A DNA stretch of 64,000 bases from Candidatus Hydrogenedentota bacterium (GCA_016182605.1 JACPGE010000060.1:73807-137806); one strand, 5' to 3'. Positions 7,835 through 17,517 are shown, numbered from the stretch's first letter. The notes: a model not told the origin generated them from the sequence alone. Made by a program: numbers and translations.

Positions 7835-9949
7835 ATGCCGCCGCGAGGCACGGCCGTTGGAAGCCGCAGCCAGATGACGGGCAAGCGCGCGTTGGAAGCC
7901 GTATCCACTTTTAGCCCTGCGCAGCGGTATGTCTTTATAGGAAGCATAGTGGCTTCGCTGCTGCTCCAGGCTGTGGCGCGCTGGCTGGACCAAGCCGCTT
8001 CGATCCCGGAACTCTATGTCAGTTGCATGACGTTTGTGTCCATACTGCTCATTGGCGGCTGCACGATTTACATGGTCACGGTGGCGCCGAGCCGGCTTCG
8101 GGTTCGATTGACGATGTGGCTTGCGGCGATTGATCTGGCCACGGTGGAATTGCTGCATCTTGCGCAGGTATCCCGGCAATTCAACGCATACTGGCTTTTC
8201 CAGCCGGGCAATGTTTTTCTGAATTACACGTTCCGTTTCCTGGATCTGGGGGGCATCTCGCTGTGGATGATTGGGTTTTACCTGCTGATATTTGAAGTGT
8301 CCCGGAACCGTGCGGCGCTCTTGAGGCGCACGCAGGAGCTTCAGGAGGAGGTGAGGGAGCGCAAGGCGGCCCAGACGATACTTGCGCAGCGGGAGAGCCA
8401 GCTTTTTACGATATTCAATCAGGCAAGCATGGCGATTCTCATAACGAATATCCGGGGCGCGGTGCTGCAATGCAACAAGGCGGCGTGCACGCTGCTCCAG
8501 TATGACGAAGCAGAACTGACCCGGGAGAGCATCCAATCAATCACGCATCCGGAGAATGTGGCGCGATCGCTGGAACATTTCCGGCTTTTGCACGAGCACG
8601 GCAACAACGTGGCGGATTCCGAGGAGCGGTATATCCGGAAGGACGGATCGGAGGTGTCGATGCGGGTGCGCATGGGGCTTGCGAAACCTCCTGGAGAAAG
8701 CGATCCGCTTGTGATTGTGATGATGGAGGATTTGACGGACGAGAAGCGCGAGGAGGAGGCGCGGCGGAACATGGAGGCGCAGATGCTGCGCGCGCAGAAG
8801 CTTGAGAGTCTGGGCAATCTGGCCGGGGGGTTCGCGCACGATTTCAACAATTTGCTGGTTGGCGTGATGGGCAATGCCGATTTGCTGTTGCACGAGACCC
8901 CCGAGTCCTCGGACCGGCGGCGCATTCTGGAATCCATCGTTTCCAGTTCGCGCCGCGCGGCGGACTTGTGCCAGAACCTGCTGGCCTATGCGGGGAAGCG
9001 TTTTGTTTCGATGGAGCGGGTGGACTTGACAAGCCTGACGCGCCAGGCCGTGGAATTCACGCATGGAACGCTGCCGGAGGGGGTGACCTGCCACCTGATG
9101 CTTGAGGAGCCGCTGCCTGCAAGTCATGGGGATCCGTCTCAGATTCAACAGGTGATCTTGAATCTGCTTTCGAACAGTATTGATGCGATGCAGGACCGTA
9201 CGGGGTGTATTCGCGTTGCGACGGGCACGAGAGACTGCGACGCGGCGTTTTTGGAGGGCATGTTTTTTGAGAATGAGTTAGAGGCGGGGCGGTATGTTTA
9301 CGTTGAAGTAACGGACAGCGGTTGGGGCATGGATGCGGAGACGCTGTCGCGCGTCTTCGATCCCTTTTTCACGACCAAACAATTTGGCAGCGGGCTGGGA
9401 CTTGCCGCGGTGCTTGGCATTGTGAAAAGCCACCGGAGCGCGATTTCGATGGAGAGCGTTCCCGGGCAGGGCACGGCGATCCGGGTGTATTTTCCGGCAA
9501 TGGCGGCGAGTCTGGGGCTGATGGCGCCCGATCCGCGGGAAGCGCCCGTAATTGACGCGCGCGGCACGGTGCTCGTGGTGGACGATGAGAGTCAGGTGCG
9601 CGATCTGGCCCAGCACATCCTGAAGCGGGAGGGCTACTCCGTCGTTGGCGCGGAAGATGGGTTGCGCGGTTTGGAGTATTTTCGCGCGCAGCGGGAGGCT
9701 ATCGTGGCGGTGGTACTGGATTTGTCGATGCCGGGGCTGAATGGAATCGCGTTGGCGCAGCAGATCCGCGCGCTGGATCCGGGCGTTCCCATCATTCTTT
9801 CCAGCGGTTACGCGGAGCATGAATTGCGGGAACGGCATGCGACCGATTGCGTGAGCGGCCTGTTGAAGAAGCCCTACCGGCGCGGGCAACTGCTGGCGGT
9901 ATTGGATTCCGTGCTGAACGGCGGGTCGATGACAGGGTCACACGAGTGA
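7835..9949 (+). CDS. Membrane hybrid sensor histidine kinase with receiver domain
   Basis: Multi-domain signalling protein of 704 residues. About four membrane helices lie in residues 30-155, followed by a coiled coil (150-185). A PAS domain covers about 190-310. The HisKA/HWE-like phosphoacceptor is His335 in GGFAHDFNNLL, followed by a HATPase domain with an N-box near NLLSNSIDAM, a G1 box (DSGWGMD) and a G2 box (FGSGLGLA). A C-terminal receiver domain covers about 575-700, with acidic pocket VVDDES and phosphoacceptor Asp629 (LDLSMPGLNG). The sensed signal is unknown. An alternative start is ATG 7874. No output domain is present, so phosphotransfer to another protein is likely. The 3' end overlaps the convergent radical SAM gene by 12 bases. 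Confidence 0.93.
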   Translation: MPPRGTAVGSRSQMTGKRALEAVSTFSPAQRYVFIGSIVASLLLQAVARWLDQAASIPELYVSCMTFVSILLIGGCTIYMVTVAPSRLRVRLTMWLAAIDLATVELLHLAQVSRQFNAYWLFQPGNVFLNYTFRFLDLGGISLWMIGFYLLIFEVSRNRAALLRRTQELQEEVRERKAAQTILAQRESQLFTIFNQASMAILITNIRGAVLQCNKAACTLLQYDEAELTRESIQSITHPENVARSLEHFRLLHEHGNNVADSEERYIRKDGSEVSMRVRMGLAKPPGESDPLVIVMMEDLTDEKREEEARRNMEAQMLRAQKLESLGNLAGGFAHDFNNLLVGVMGNADLLLHETPESSDRRRILESIVSSSRRAADLCQNLLAYAGKRFVSMERVDLTSLTRQAVEFTHGTLPEGVTCHLMLEEPLPASHGDPSQIQQVILNLLSNSIDAMQDRTGCIRVATGTRDCDAAFLEGMFFENELEAGRYVYVEVTDSGWGMDAETLSRVFDPFFTTKQFGSGLGLAAVLGIVKSHRSAISMESVPGQGTAIRVYFPAMAASLGLMAPDPREAPVIDARGTVLVVDDESQVRDLAQHILKREGYSVVGAEDGLRGLEYFRAQREAIVAVVLDLSMPGLNGIALAQQIRALDPGVPIILSSGYAEHELRERHATDCVSGLLKKPYRRGQLLAVLDSVLNGGSMTGSHE

Positions 9950-10918
9950 CGCGGGTTCACTCTGCTGCGGCGGCGCGCAGGCCGCGGCTCTTATCCCCTG
10001 CCAGGTTCCCCTTCGTTCCAGCTCCCAATCAATCGCATTGAGGACCTCCCACTTCTTGAGACTCCATAAGGGGCCGATGAGCCGATCGGGTGCGCCGTCG
10101 CCGGTGAGGCGGTGTATGACCATGTTTCCGGGGAGGATTTCGATCTGGTCGCACACGAGATTCACGTATTCGTCTTTCTCGAGGAGTCTTACGAGGCCCT
10201 GTTCCCACTGGCGCACCATGGGGGTTTTCTTGAGGAGGTGGAGCAGGTGGATCTTCACGCCTTGCACGTCGAGCTTCGCCACGGCGTGGGCGGTTTCCAT
10301 CATCATGTCATGGGTTTCGAGGGGGAGGCCGTTGATGATGTGGGTGCAGATGCGGATATTGTGGCGGCGCAGCCGTTGGACCGCGTCTTCGTAGCAGGCG
10401 AAGCCGTGGGCGCGGTTGATGAGATCCGCGGTGGACTGGTGTACCGTTTGCAGGCCCATTTCCAGCCAGAGATAGGTGCGCTCGTTGAGTTCCGCCAGGT
10501 ACTCCACAACATCATCGGGCAGGCAATCGGGACGGGTGGCGATGGCGAGCCCCACGACGCCCGGCTGTTGCAGCACGATCTCGTATTTTTCCCGCAGTTC
10601 CTCCACGGGCGCGTAGGTGTTGGTGAAGGCCTGGAAGTAGGCGATGTATTTGCCATCCTTCCACTTGGTGTGCATGCGGTCGCGGATGGTGTTGAACTGG
10701 AGGACGAGGTCTTCCTTGCGCTTGCCTGCGAAATCGCCCGAACCGCGTTTGGAGCAGAAGGTGCAACCCCCGAAGGCCACGGCGCCATCGCGATTGGGGC
10801 ACACGAAGCCGCCATCGATCATGACCTTGAAGACCTTGTGGCCAAAATGCTGGCGCAGATGGGTGTTCCATCCGTAATAGCGCTTCGGGCCGAAATGTTC
10901 GGGAATGGATGTGTGCAT
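9938..10918 (-). CDS. YhcC-family radical SAM protein (TIGR01212)
   Basis: Radical SAM enzyme of the YhcC family, function unknown but related to the oxygen-independent Elp3/tRNA-modification group. The opening WNTHLRQHFGHKVFKVMIDG is typical of the family. The cluster-binding cysteines are in CPNRDGAVAFGGCTFCS, with the C-x2-C pair at its end. Family blocks such as YFQAFTNTYAP, GLAIATRPDC and LEMGLQT follow. The start MHTSIPEHFG at 10918 is used; ATG 10930, four codons earlier, is equally possible. It is the last gene of the long minus-strand run, 56 bases after pabBC. Confidence 0.9.
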   Translation of the reverse strand: MHTSIPEHFGPKRYYGWNTHLRQHFGHKVFKVMIDGGFVCPNRDGAVAFGGCTFCSKRGSGDFAGKRKEDLVLQFNTIRDRMHTKWKDGKYIAYFQAFTNTYAPVEELREKYEIVLQQPGVVGLAIATRPDCLPDDVVEYLAELNERTYLWLEMGLQTVHQSTADLINRAHGFACYEDAVQRLRRHNIRICTHIINGLPLETHDMMMETAHAVAKLDVQGVKIHLLHLLKKTPMVRQWEQGLVRLLEKDEYVNLVCDQIEILPGNMVIHRLTGDGAPDRLIGPLWSLKKWEVLNAIDWELERRGTWQGIRAAACAPPQQSEPASLV

Positions 10919-10974
10919 GGTTCTTCGCATGTCGCGTGGGGGAATTGCTGCCGGGATCAGTATAGCATGTCCGA

Positions 10975-12717
10975 TTAACGCGGGGCCGGCGCGGGCATGT
11001 CGACCCAGAGTGGCGTCCACCATTCGCGGACGGAATTGATGAGCCGGATCGCCGTGGCGCGATTCAGGTCTTCCACGGTAAGCCGGGCCTCGCGGATCTC
11101 CCCCGCTTCCAGCAGCGCCGCGCGGAAAACCCCGCCCAGCAGGCCCGCGGCAATGGGCGGGGTGCGCCATTGGCCGTCGATCTGCAACACGAGGTTGCCA
11201 ATGCAGCTTTCGGTCAGTTCGCCGTCGTCATTCCAGAGGAGCACATCGTCGCAATCGGGCCGGGTGGCGAGCGCGTCCTGGTAGCATTGGCGATGGGTGG
11301 TTTTGTGATAGAGGAAAAGATGATCGCGGGAGACGGGATAAACGGCCAAGCCCAGGCGCCAGGGTCCTGCGGGCGCCAGCGGTACTGCAGCCGCAGTGAT
11401 GACGCCGTTCCTGGCGAGTGTGATTCGCACCCGTGCCGGGGCCGCGCATTCCAGGTTCAGCGCATTCTTTAGCGCGCACAACACAGTGGCCTCATCGAAC
11501 GAAAACTGAAAGTAGGCGGCGGAGGCGAGGAGGCGGGCGATGTGGCCTTCGAGCAGGAAGAAGGAGCCATCGTGGCGGAGCGTTTCCAGGAGTTCGAAGG
11601 CGGGGAGGCGGTGGGTCAGGATGCGCGCCTTGTCCAGGCACTCGAGGTATTCCGACTTCGCGGCGGAATCCCAGGTGACGCCGCTGCCGACGGCATAGCG
11701 CGCGACGCCGCGGTTGTGGTCCACGGTGAGGGTGCGTATGGCCACGTTGAAGCAGGCCTCTTGCCCAGGCGACCAGTAGCCGATGGCGCCGCAATAGAGG
11801 CCGCGGGGGTGGCGCTCCAGTGCGTGGATGAAGTTCATGGCCGCGACCTTGGGCGCTCCTGTGATGGAGGCGGAGGGAAAGAGGGCACGAAAGATTTCGG
11901 GCACGGAGGCGCGGGTTTTCCCGGTGACGGTGCTCGTCATCTGCCAGACGGTGGGGTATTGCTCGATGGAGAATTGTTCGGGCGCCTCGACGCTTCCCGT
12001 CTCGCAGATGCGGCCGAGATCATTGCGCATCATGTCGACAATCATGATATTTTCGGCGCGATCTTTCTCGCTTGCGCGGAGGGCATCGCGCTGGAGCCGG
12101 TCGGCGGCGGGCCAGAGTGCGCGGGGGCGGGTGCCTTTCATGGGGCGTGTGACGATCCGGCCGCGGCGAAGGTGAAAAAAAAGTTCCGGCGATGCGGAGA
12201 GTATGGTGTGGGTATCTGTGCTGAGCAGGGCGCAATAGCCCCCGCCCTGAGCTTCGCGCAAGGCGTGGAACCACGCGTGCGGATCGCCAGAGAAGGGCGC
12301 CTCCAACGGAAACGTGAAGTTGACCTGGTAGGTATCGCCGGCGCCAATGCCGCGCCGGATCTCTGCGAGGGCGGCCAGGTAGCCGGCTTCATCAATGAGG
12401 GGCGTCCACGCGGCGGCGGGGGTGCTTGGGGCTTCCACGGCGAACCTAAGCGGCGCGCGCGCGCGGAAGAAGGCGAAATGGGCGAGCGGCATGGACGGAT
12501 CGCGGTGGGCGCGGAATGCCGAATCGAAGGCCGGGGCCGCATCGTAAGCAACGAAGCCCATGGCGTGCAGGCCGCGTTCGGTTTGGGAAGCGGCCTCTGC
12601 GAAGGTGGCGTCTATTTCGTCATGGTTCCATGCCGTGACCGACCCGCATGGTTCCGCAAATCCCCACGCCTCGGTGGGCGTCGTGAAGATGGCGGCATAG
12701 GGCTCGTTAGATAGCAT
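10975..12717 (-). CDS. pabBC: Fused aminodeoxychorismate synthase component I / aminodeoxychorismate lyase
   Basis: Two enzymes of 4-aminobenzoate (folate) synthesis in one 580-residue chain. The N-terminal about 375 residues are a chorismate-binding PabB domain: SASPELFF, the conserved lysine block RPMKGTRPR, the DLGRICETGSV block, MTSTVTGK, PSASITGAPKVAAM and GAIGYWSPG. The C-terminal about 200 residues resemble PabC-type class IV PLP lyase (HIARLLASAAYF; LTESCIGNLVLQIDGQW; PIAAGLLGGVFRAALLEAG). The usual PabA glutamine amidotransferase is not in the window. PabB-PabC fusions are known in several bacteria. It lies in the run between tatD and the radical SAM gene. Confidence 0.92.
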   Translation of the reverse strand: MLSNEPYAAIFTTPTEAWGFAEPCGSVTAWNHDEIDATFAEAASQTERGLHAMGFVAYDAAPAFDSAFRAHRDPSMPLAHFAFFRARAPLRFAVEAPSTPAAAWTPLIDEAGYLAALAEIRRGIGAGDTYQVNFTFPLEAPFSGDPHAWFHALREAQGGGYCALLSTDTHTILSASPELFFHLRRGRIVTRPMKGTRPRALWPAADRLQRDALRASEKDRAENIMIVDMMRNDLGRICETGSVEAPEQFSIEQYPTVWQMTSTVTGKTRASVPEIFRALFPSASITGAPKVAAMNFIHALERHPRGLYCGAIGYWSPGQEACFNVAIRTLTVDHNRGVARYAVGSGVTWDSAAKSEYLECLDKARILTHRLPAFELLETLRHDGSFFLLEGHIARLLASAAYFQFSFDEATVLCALKNALNLECAAPARVRITLARNGVITAAAVPLAPAGPWRLGLAVYPVSRDHLFLYHKTTHRQCYQDALATRPDCDDVLLWNDDGELTESCIGNLVLQIDGQWRTPPIAAGLLGGVFRAALLEAGEIREARLTVEDLNRATAIRLINSVREWWTPLWVDMPAPAPR

Positions 12718-12873
12718 GGACTTCGTACCCTGTATTCATGCACGGACAGCGGGATGGCGGCTGCCCAAGTTTATCTCATTTTGCGGCTTGCCGGCCTCTA
12801 TTCAAGTGCTGGGGCGAGCGCCTCAGAGGGGCGCCGGAACGGGGCTATGGCTGAAATTTTGGGCCAGGTGCAT

Positions 12874-13638
12874 CTAATGGGCAATACCATAGACGGCGGC
12901 GGCATTGGCGGTGGTCTGTGCGGTGAAGGCCTCGAGCGTCACTCCCTTGAGTTCGGCGAGGCAAGCCGCGGTGTGGGCCACGTGATGGGGCTCGCAGCGT
13001 TTTCCGCGGAAGGGAATGGGCGCGAGAAAGGGCGCATCGGTTTCCACGAGCAGGCGATCCAGCGGGGTCACACGGGCGGCGTCGCGCAGCGCTTCGGCTT
13101 TGGGAAAGGTCACATTGCCCGCGAAGGAGATATGGAAGCCGAGTTCCACGTAGCGCTCCGCGTCTGCCGCGGTGCTGCCGAAGCAGTGCATGATGCAGCC
13201 TTTCAGACTCGTGCTGAACTCTTTGAGGATTGGATAGGTGTCCGCGTCGGCATCGCGATTGTGGATTGCCACGGGCAGGCCCAAGGCGCAGGCCATTTCC
13301 AACTGGCGCCGGAAGGCCGTTTGTTGCGCGGCCCTGGGCGAATATTCGTTGAAGTAGTCCAGACCCATTTCGCCGATCGCGACGACACCGGGGCGCGCTG
13401 CGAGGGCGGCGAGCGCTTCTTCCTGGGCGGCGTCAAAGGCCGCGGCGTAATAGGGGTGCACGCCGACGACGGCATAGACCCGATGGCGGACCAGTGCGAG
13501 CGCGGCCTCGCTGGACGGCAGGTCATCGCCGATGATCACCAGCCATTCCAGCCGGTTCAGAGATTCTTCCAAGACGGCTTCGCGATCTTCGGAATAGCGC
13601 TCGCTCTGCAAGTGGCAGTGCGTGTCCACCAGCCGCAT
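12874..13638 (-). CDS. tatD: TatD-family metal-dependent DNase
   Basis: Amidohydrolase-fold nuclease of 254 residues. The N-terminal metal motif DTHCHL is at residues 4-9. GVHPYY is near residue 59, followed by AIGEMGLDYF, the block VAIHNRDADADTYPILKEF, MHCFGS and the C-terminal ETDAPFLAP. Members act as 3'-5' exonucleases or D-tyrosyl-tRNA-linked hydrolases. The start codon shares a base with the stop of ricT (TGATG), so translation is coupled. It is commonly found near tmk and holB, as here. Confidence 0.95.
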   Translation of the reverse strand: MRLVDTHCHLQSERYSEDREAVLEESLNRLEWLVIIGDDLPSSEAALALVRHRVYAVVGVHPYYAAAFDAAQEEALAALAARPGVVAIGEMGLDYFNEYSPRAAQQTAFRRQLEMACALGLPVAIHNRDADADTYPILKEFSTSLKGCIMHCFGSTAADAERYVELGFHISFAGNVTFPKAEALRDAARVTPLDRLLVETDAPFLAPIPFRGKRCEPHHVAHTAACLAELKGVTLEAFTAQTTANAAAVYGIAH

Positions 13639-14648
13639 CAGGCCTGGCCCCCACCCTTGCCGGAACGGCGGCGGCGGCGGCGTGGACGGCGCTTGCCGCC
13701 CTCGTCCATTTCCGTGGACTCACTTTCCGGCGCCGCCTGATCGGTTGGCACGAGGGAGTCTTCGGCAGGCGGCGGCGCGTCCTGACGCGGGGGCCGATCT
13801 TCCCGTGCGGGCCGATCATCACGCGCGGGCCGGTCGTCACGCCTTGGGGGGCGATCGTCGCGGCGGGGTTCACGCTCTTCCCGCCGCGGACGCTGGGGGC
13901 GTCCACCGGGCGAATCCTCCTGTAGCGCGGGCGCGTCCGCATTGCCGTGGGCGCCGGCTTCACCCGTGGTGCGCTGGGCATCGGCGGATTCGCGGCTGCG
14001 GCGCTTGAAGGTTTCGTATTGATCGTTTTCGTAGGCGAGGCAGCACAGGAGGCGGCCGCACTGTCCGGAGATTTTTGAAGGATTGAGCGAGAGGTTTTGG
14101 CGCTTTGCCATGCGCATGCTGATGGGCTTGAAGTCATTGAGCCAGGTGGTGCAGCACAGTGCGCGGCCGCAGGAGCCGATCCCGCCGACCATCTTGGCTT
14201 CATCGCGGACCTGAATGTGGCGCAGTTCGATGCGCGCGCGCAGGTCGTGCGCGAGATCGCGCACGAGTTCGCGGAAATCGACCCGGTCTTCCGCGGTGAA
14301 ATAGAAGACGACCTTGCGCTTGTCGAAGGTGTATTCGGCGTCGACCAGTTTCATGGGGAGCTTGCGCTGCTTGATCTTGTCGAAACAGATCCGGTGGGCC
14401 TTGCGTTCCTCGGACTCCAGGTTCTCCTGGGCATTGCGATCGTTGCGGGAGGCGCGGCGAATGACCTTCATGGAGAAGCGGGAGGTCATTTCCGCGGGCA
14501 GCGGTTCGGGCGGGAGGATACAGATCCCCCATTCGGTGCCCCGGTCGGTTTGCACGATGCAATCGTCGTCCCGGTTGAGGGGGATGCCGTCGCACAGGAA
14601 CGAGAATACACGGCGCGGTTTGCGCAGCCGCACCTTTACCACCTGCAT
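13638..14648 (-). CDS. ricT: PSP1-domain protein RicT with charged repeat tail
   Basis: PSP1/YaaT (RicT) protein. In Bacillus this is part of the Ric complex that controls RNA maturation by RNase Y. The conserved core spans residues 1-215, including the Cys-rich blocks GGIGSCGRALCCTTWL and ISGQCGRLLCCLAYEN, which bind Fe-S clusters in the Ric complex. Residues about 235-336 are a low-complexity tail with repeated R-P-x-R-D-D units and a final RRPRRRRRRSG run, likely RNA-contacting and disordered. The tail is absent from the usual family members. It is 16 bases downstream of holB, the classic gene order, and overlaps tatD by one base. Confidence 0.92.
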   Translation of the reverse strand: MQVVKVRLRKPRRVFSFLCDGIPLNRDDDCIVQTDRGTEWGICILPPEPLPAEMTSRFSMKVIRRASRNDRNAQENLESEERKAHRICFDKIKQRKLPMKLVDAEYTFDKRKVVFYFTAEDRVDFRELVRDLAHDLRARIELRHIQVRDEAKMVGGIGSCGRALCCTTWLNDFKPISMRMAKRQNLSLNPSKISGQCGRLLCCLAYENDQYETFKRRSRESADAQRTTGEAGAHGNADAPALQEDSPGGRPQRPRREEREPRRDDRPPRRDDRPARDDRPAREDRPPRQDAPPPAEDSLVPTDQAAPESESTEMDEGGKRRPRRRRRRSGKGGGQA

Positions 14649-14664
14649 AATAGGAGCTCCAACA

Positions 14665-15753
14665 CTAGCCCGCTTGGGCCAGGGTAAAAAAGAGGTCGCG
14701 GAAGACGCGATCCATACTGAGATTACGTTCGATATAGACCCATGCGCGCTCGATGGCGCGAAGCTTTTCGGACTGAAGCAGCACGGTACAAGGCTTCAGC
14801 CGCGGGCTGTGGTCCCGGTTAAAGACGCCGGCATCGGAGCCGGTGACCTGAAAGACCAGTTCGTCACGATACCACGATGTGAACAGGTAAAGATACTCCA
14901 TGATATCGCGGCGGATCATGCCTTCGACATAGGCCAGTTGCTCCTGCTTCTGGCCCTCTTTCTCATCGCGGGACTGATCCTCGGGGGCGCTCTTGTCGAG
15001 TTCCTCCTGCAATGCGGCGCGGATGGCGTCGCTCTGGGCCTTCAGATGAGAGACAAACTCCTCGCTGAGGGCGAGGGGATCTTCTTTCAGGCCGAGACGC
15101 TGGGCCAGGTCGAGGACGACTTCGCGCTTCTCGGTATCGACGAGGGCAAAGGCGCGGCTGACCTGGCCCTGGGCCACGGCGGCAACGGCCTCGGCAACCG
15201 CGCCGGGCAGATCGCGTTCTTTCAGGAGGATCTGTTTGACGGTTTCAGGGCGCAGGCTTCCGAAGCGCAATTGCTGGCATCGCGAACGAATGGTGGGCAA
15301 GAGGCGCTGCGGGAAGGCGGTAAGGAGCACGAAAATGGTGTTGCTGGGGGGTTCTTCGAGGGTCTTCAGGAAGTGGTTTTGCGCTTCGATGCGCATGCGG
15401 TCGACGTCGTGGATCATGAAGAGGCGCCACGCGCCTTCGAAGGGCTTGTAGGAGGAGAGTTCGTTCATGAACTCGACGGTTTCCACGCCTATGTTCCGTG
15501 CCTTGCCGGAAGGCTGAATGGATTTTACGTCGGGGTGGTTGCCGGAGATGACCTTGCGGCAACTGAGGCAGGCGTCGCAGGAATCGGCGCCGTGCCCGCA
15601 GTTCAGGGCCTTGGCAAGCTGCAACGCGGTGAAGGCCTTCCCCACGCCTTCGGGTCCCCAGAAGAGGAGGCCATTGGGGATGCGGTTCTGGCGCAGGATG
15701 TTTTGGAGCAGGTGAATGGGCACCTGCTGATCGCGCACATGGGAGAAGCTCAT
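14665..15753 (-). CDS. holB: DNA polymerase III subunit delta'
   Basis: Clamp-loader AAA+ subunit of 362 residues. Walker A is GPEGVGKAF at about residues 30-38. A zinc-type cluster C-x8-C-x2-C-x2-C follows (CGHGADSCDACLSC). FMIHDVDRMR is the Walker B-like segment, and sensor I is near IFVLLTAFPQRLLPTIRSRC. The C-terminal collar region is longer in charged residues. ATG 15753 (MSFSHVRDQQVP) is chosen because homologues start just before this block; no clear SD is visible. The neighbours tmk and ricT support the call. Confidence 0.93.
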   Translation of the reverse strand: MSFSHVRDQQVPIHLLQNILRQNRIPNGLLFWGPEGVGKAFTALQLAKALNCGHGADSCDACLSCRKVISGNHPDVKSIQPSGKARNIGVETVEFMNELSSYKPFEGAWRLFMIHDVDRMRIEAQNHFLKTLEEPPSNTIFVLLTAFPQRLLPTIRSRCQQLRFGSLRPETVKQILLKERDLPGAVAEAVAAVAQGQVSRAFALVDTEKREVVLDLAQRLGLKEDPLALSEEFVSHLKAQSDAIRAALQEELDKSAPEDQSRDEKEGQKQEQLAYVEGMIRRDIMEYLYLFTSWYRDELVFQVTGSDAGVFNRDHSPRLKPCTVLLQSEKLRAIERAWVYIERNLSMDRVFRDLFFTLAQAG

Positions 15754-15826
15754 ACCAAGGATACGTTTCGCTGGTCGTGCCGTCTGCGTTTTCCCCGGTA
15801 GCAACCGTGGGTAGCACAGGTGGCGA

Positions 15827-16462
15827 TTAGGTAGTCCATCCGTCCAGAAGCGGCGCCACGCAGGCACAAACTGCGGCCGCCACGGCGGCTTCCGGCTGCC
15901 CGGCGTCGATTATTGTAATACGTTTGGGGGAGTGGGCTGCAATCTGGAGAAACCCTTCGCGAACCCGCTCGTGAAAGGCGAGGGCTTCGCTTTCGATGCG
16001 ATCGGAGCGTCCGCGGTGGCGGGCGCGCTCCAGGCCCTGGGCGGCGGGGAGGTCGAGCAGGAGGGTCAGATTGGGGTCGCAGCCCTGGGTGGCGATCTTG
16101 TGGAGGCTGGCGAGGGTTGGCAGGGGGAGTCCGCGCCCGTAGCCCTGGTAGGCGGTGGTGGAATCGGAGAAACGGTCGCAGAGGACGAAGTTGCCCGCGA
16201 GCAGCGCGGGGACGATGCGTTCGGATACGTGCTGTGCGCGGGCGGCGGCGTAGAGCAGGAGTTCCGTTTCGGAGGCCATGGCGGTGTTGGCGGGATCGAG
16301 GAGCAAGTTGCGGATGGCTTCGGAGATGGCGGTGCCGCCGGGTTCCCGGGTCAGGACGACAGGCACGCCGCGATCTTCTAGAAAACGCTTGAGGTGTTGA
16401 AGCTGGGTGCTCTTGCCGCAGCCTTCCACGCCTTCAAGGGTGATGAAGCAGCCGCCCTTCAT
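15827..16462 (-). CDS. tmk: Thymidylate kinase
   Basis: dTMP kinase of 211 residues, an essential step to dTTP. The P-loop LEGVEGCGKSTQ is at about residues 9-20. The DR motif is in CDRFSDSTTAYQGYGRGL, the TREPGGT block is near residue 38, and the lid contains RHRGRSDRIE. Its ATG overlaps the TGA of tyrA as ATGA, so the two are translated together. holB follows after 73 bases. Confidence 0.96.
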   Translation of the reverse strand: MKGGCFITLEGVEGCGKSTQLQHLKRFLEDRGVPVVLTREPGGTAISEAIRNLLLDPANTAMASETELLLYAAARAQHVSERIVPALLAGNFVLCDRFSDSTTAYQGYGRGLPLPTLASLHKIATQGCDPNLTLLLDLPAAQGLERARHRGRSDRIESEALAFHERVREGFLQIAAHSPKRITIIDAGQPEAAVAAAVCACVAPLLDGWTT

Positions 16463-17316
16463 TGGAGGGCCTTTTCGCGGGCGGCGCGGCCCGCTTCGAA
16501 GTAGGCCTCTACTGCGGCGGCGTCGTTGGCTTCCAGGGCGCGCTTGAACTGGGCGAGTTCTTCCGCGGCCTCTTCGAGACCTTCGAGGATGGCGTCGCGG
16601 TTGCTGAGCGCGATGTCGCGCCAGATCGCGGGCCTTCCCGCGGCGATGCGGGTCATGTCGCGGAATCCATTGCCGATAACCGGGCCGAGGCCTTCCTGGC
16701 GTGCCGCGATGGTGGCGATAAGGGCGGAAAGTATATGTGGGATGTGGCTGGAGTGCGCGACGAGCCGATCGTGGTGTACGGGATCCATATCGACGACGCG
16801 TGCGCCGAGACTGGCCCATAGGGCGGCGATCCGGGCGCGGGCGGCGGGGTCGGCCTCTGGGCTGGATTCCAGGAGACAGACCGCGTTTACGAAGAGGCCG
16901 GGATCGCTGTGTTCGGGGCCGAACTTTTCCGAGCCGGCCATGGGGTGGCTGCCCACGAATCGGCGGGGTGCGGGCCAGGTGGCGGCGGCATGGGCGCAAA
17001 TGTGCGCCTTGGTGCTGCCCACATCGGTGACGGCGGCGCCTGGCTTGAGCAGAGGGCGGACCCGATCGAGCACATCGGGGATGAGCAGGGCGGGGGTGCA
17101 GATGACGATAAGATCCGCGGAGGGGATGACCTCTTCCAGGTGGGTGGTGGCCTTGTCAATGGCGCCGCAGGCGAGTGCGGCATCGAGGGAGCTTGCGCGA
17201 TGGCCTACCCCGGCGACATGGGAAACGAGGCCGCGTTGCTTGAGGCCTTTTCCTATGGAACCGCCAAGCAATCCCACGCCCACGAGGGCCAATCTGTCGA
17301 ATGTTGGCGTTGCCAT
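16459..17316 (-). CDS. tyrA: Prephenate dehydrogenase
   Basis: Tyrosine-pathway enzyme that oxidatively decarboxylates prephenate using NAD(P). The Rossmann motif GVGLLGGSIG is at about residues 12-21. DVGSTKAHI and the HPMAGSEKFGPEH segment hold the catalytic His and substrate-binding residues, and HDRLVAHSSHIPHILSAL completes the helical domain. There is no ACT or chorismate mutase domain; 285 residues is the minimal cyclohexadienyl dehydrogenase size. ATG 17316 (MATPTFDRLALVG) is the start. The open frame upstream to 17382 lacks coding character. Confidence 0.94.
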   Translation of the reverse strand: MATPTFDRLALVGVGLLGGSIGKGLKQRGLVSHVAGVGHRASSLDAALACGAIDKATTHLEEVIPSADLIVICTPALLIPDVLDRVRPLLKPGAAVTDVGSTKAHICAHAAATWPAPRRFVGSHPMAGSEKFGPEHSDPGLFVNAVCLLESSPEADPAARARIAALWASLGARVVDMDPVHHDRLVAHSSHIPHILSALIATIAARQEGLGPVIGNGFRDMTRIAAGRPAIWRDIALSNRDAILEGLEEAAEELAQFKRALEANDAAAVEAYFEAGRAAREKALQ

Positions 17317-17517
17317 GAAGTCTCGCAATACTGTGTCCGCAGGCCACGCGCCTGGGCAGACGATTCCAGAGTTGTCCACCATGTCTGACTGGCGCGCCGC
17401 ATGGGCCGCGCGTACCGGGAAAAGAAAGAGACGCCCGGATCAGGCGCCTGGAGGAGCCGGCGCAGCAGACGGAGATACTATACGTGTGTGCCGGGCCGGG
17501 CGCAACGCGGGCGCGGT

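Noticed and set aside
9938-9949. Gene fusion between histidine kinase and radical SAM gene
   Set aside because: They are convergent and overlap only 12 bases at their 3' ends; no fusion is possible.
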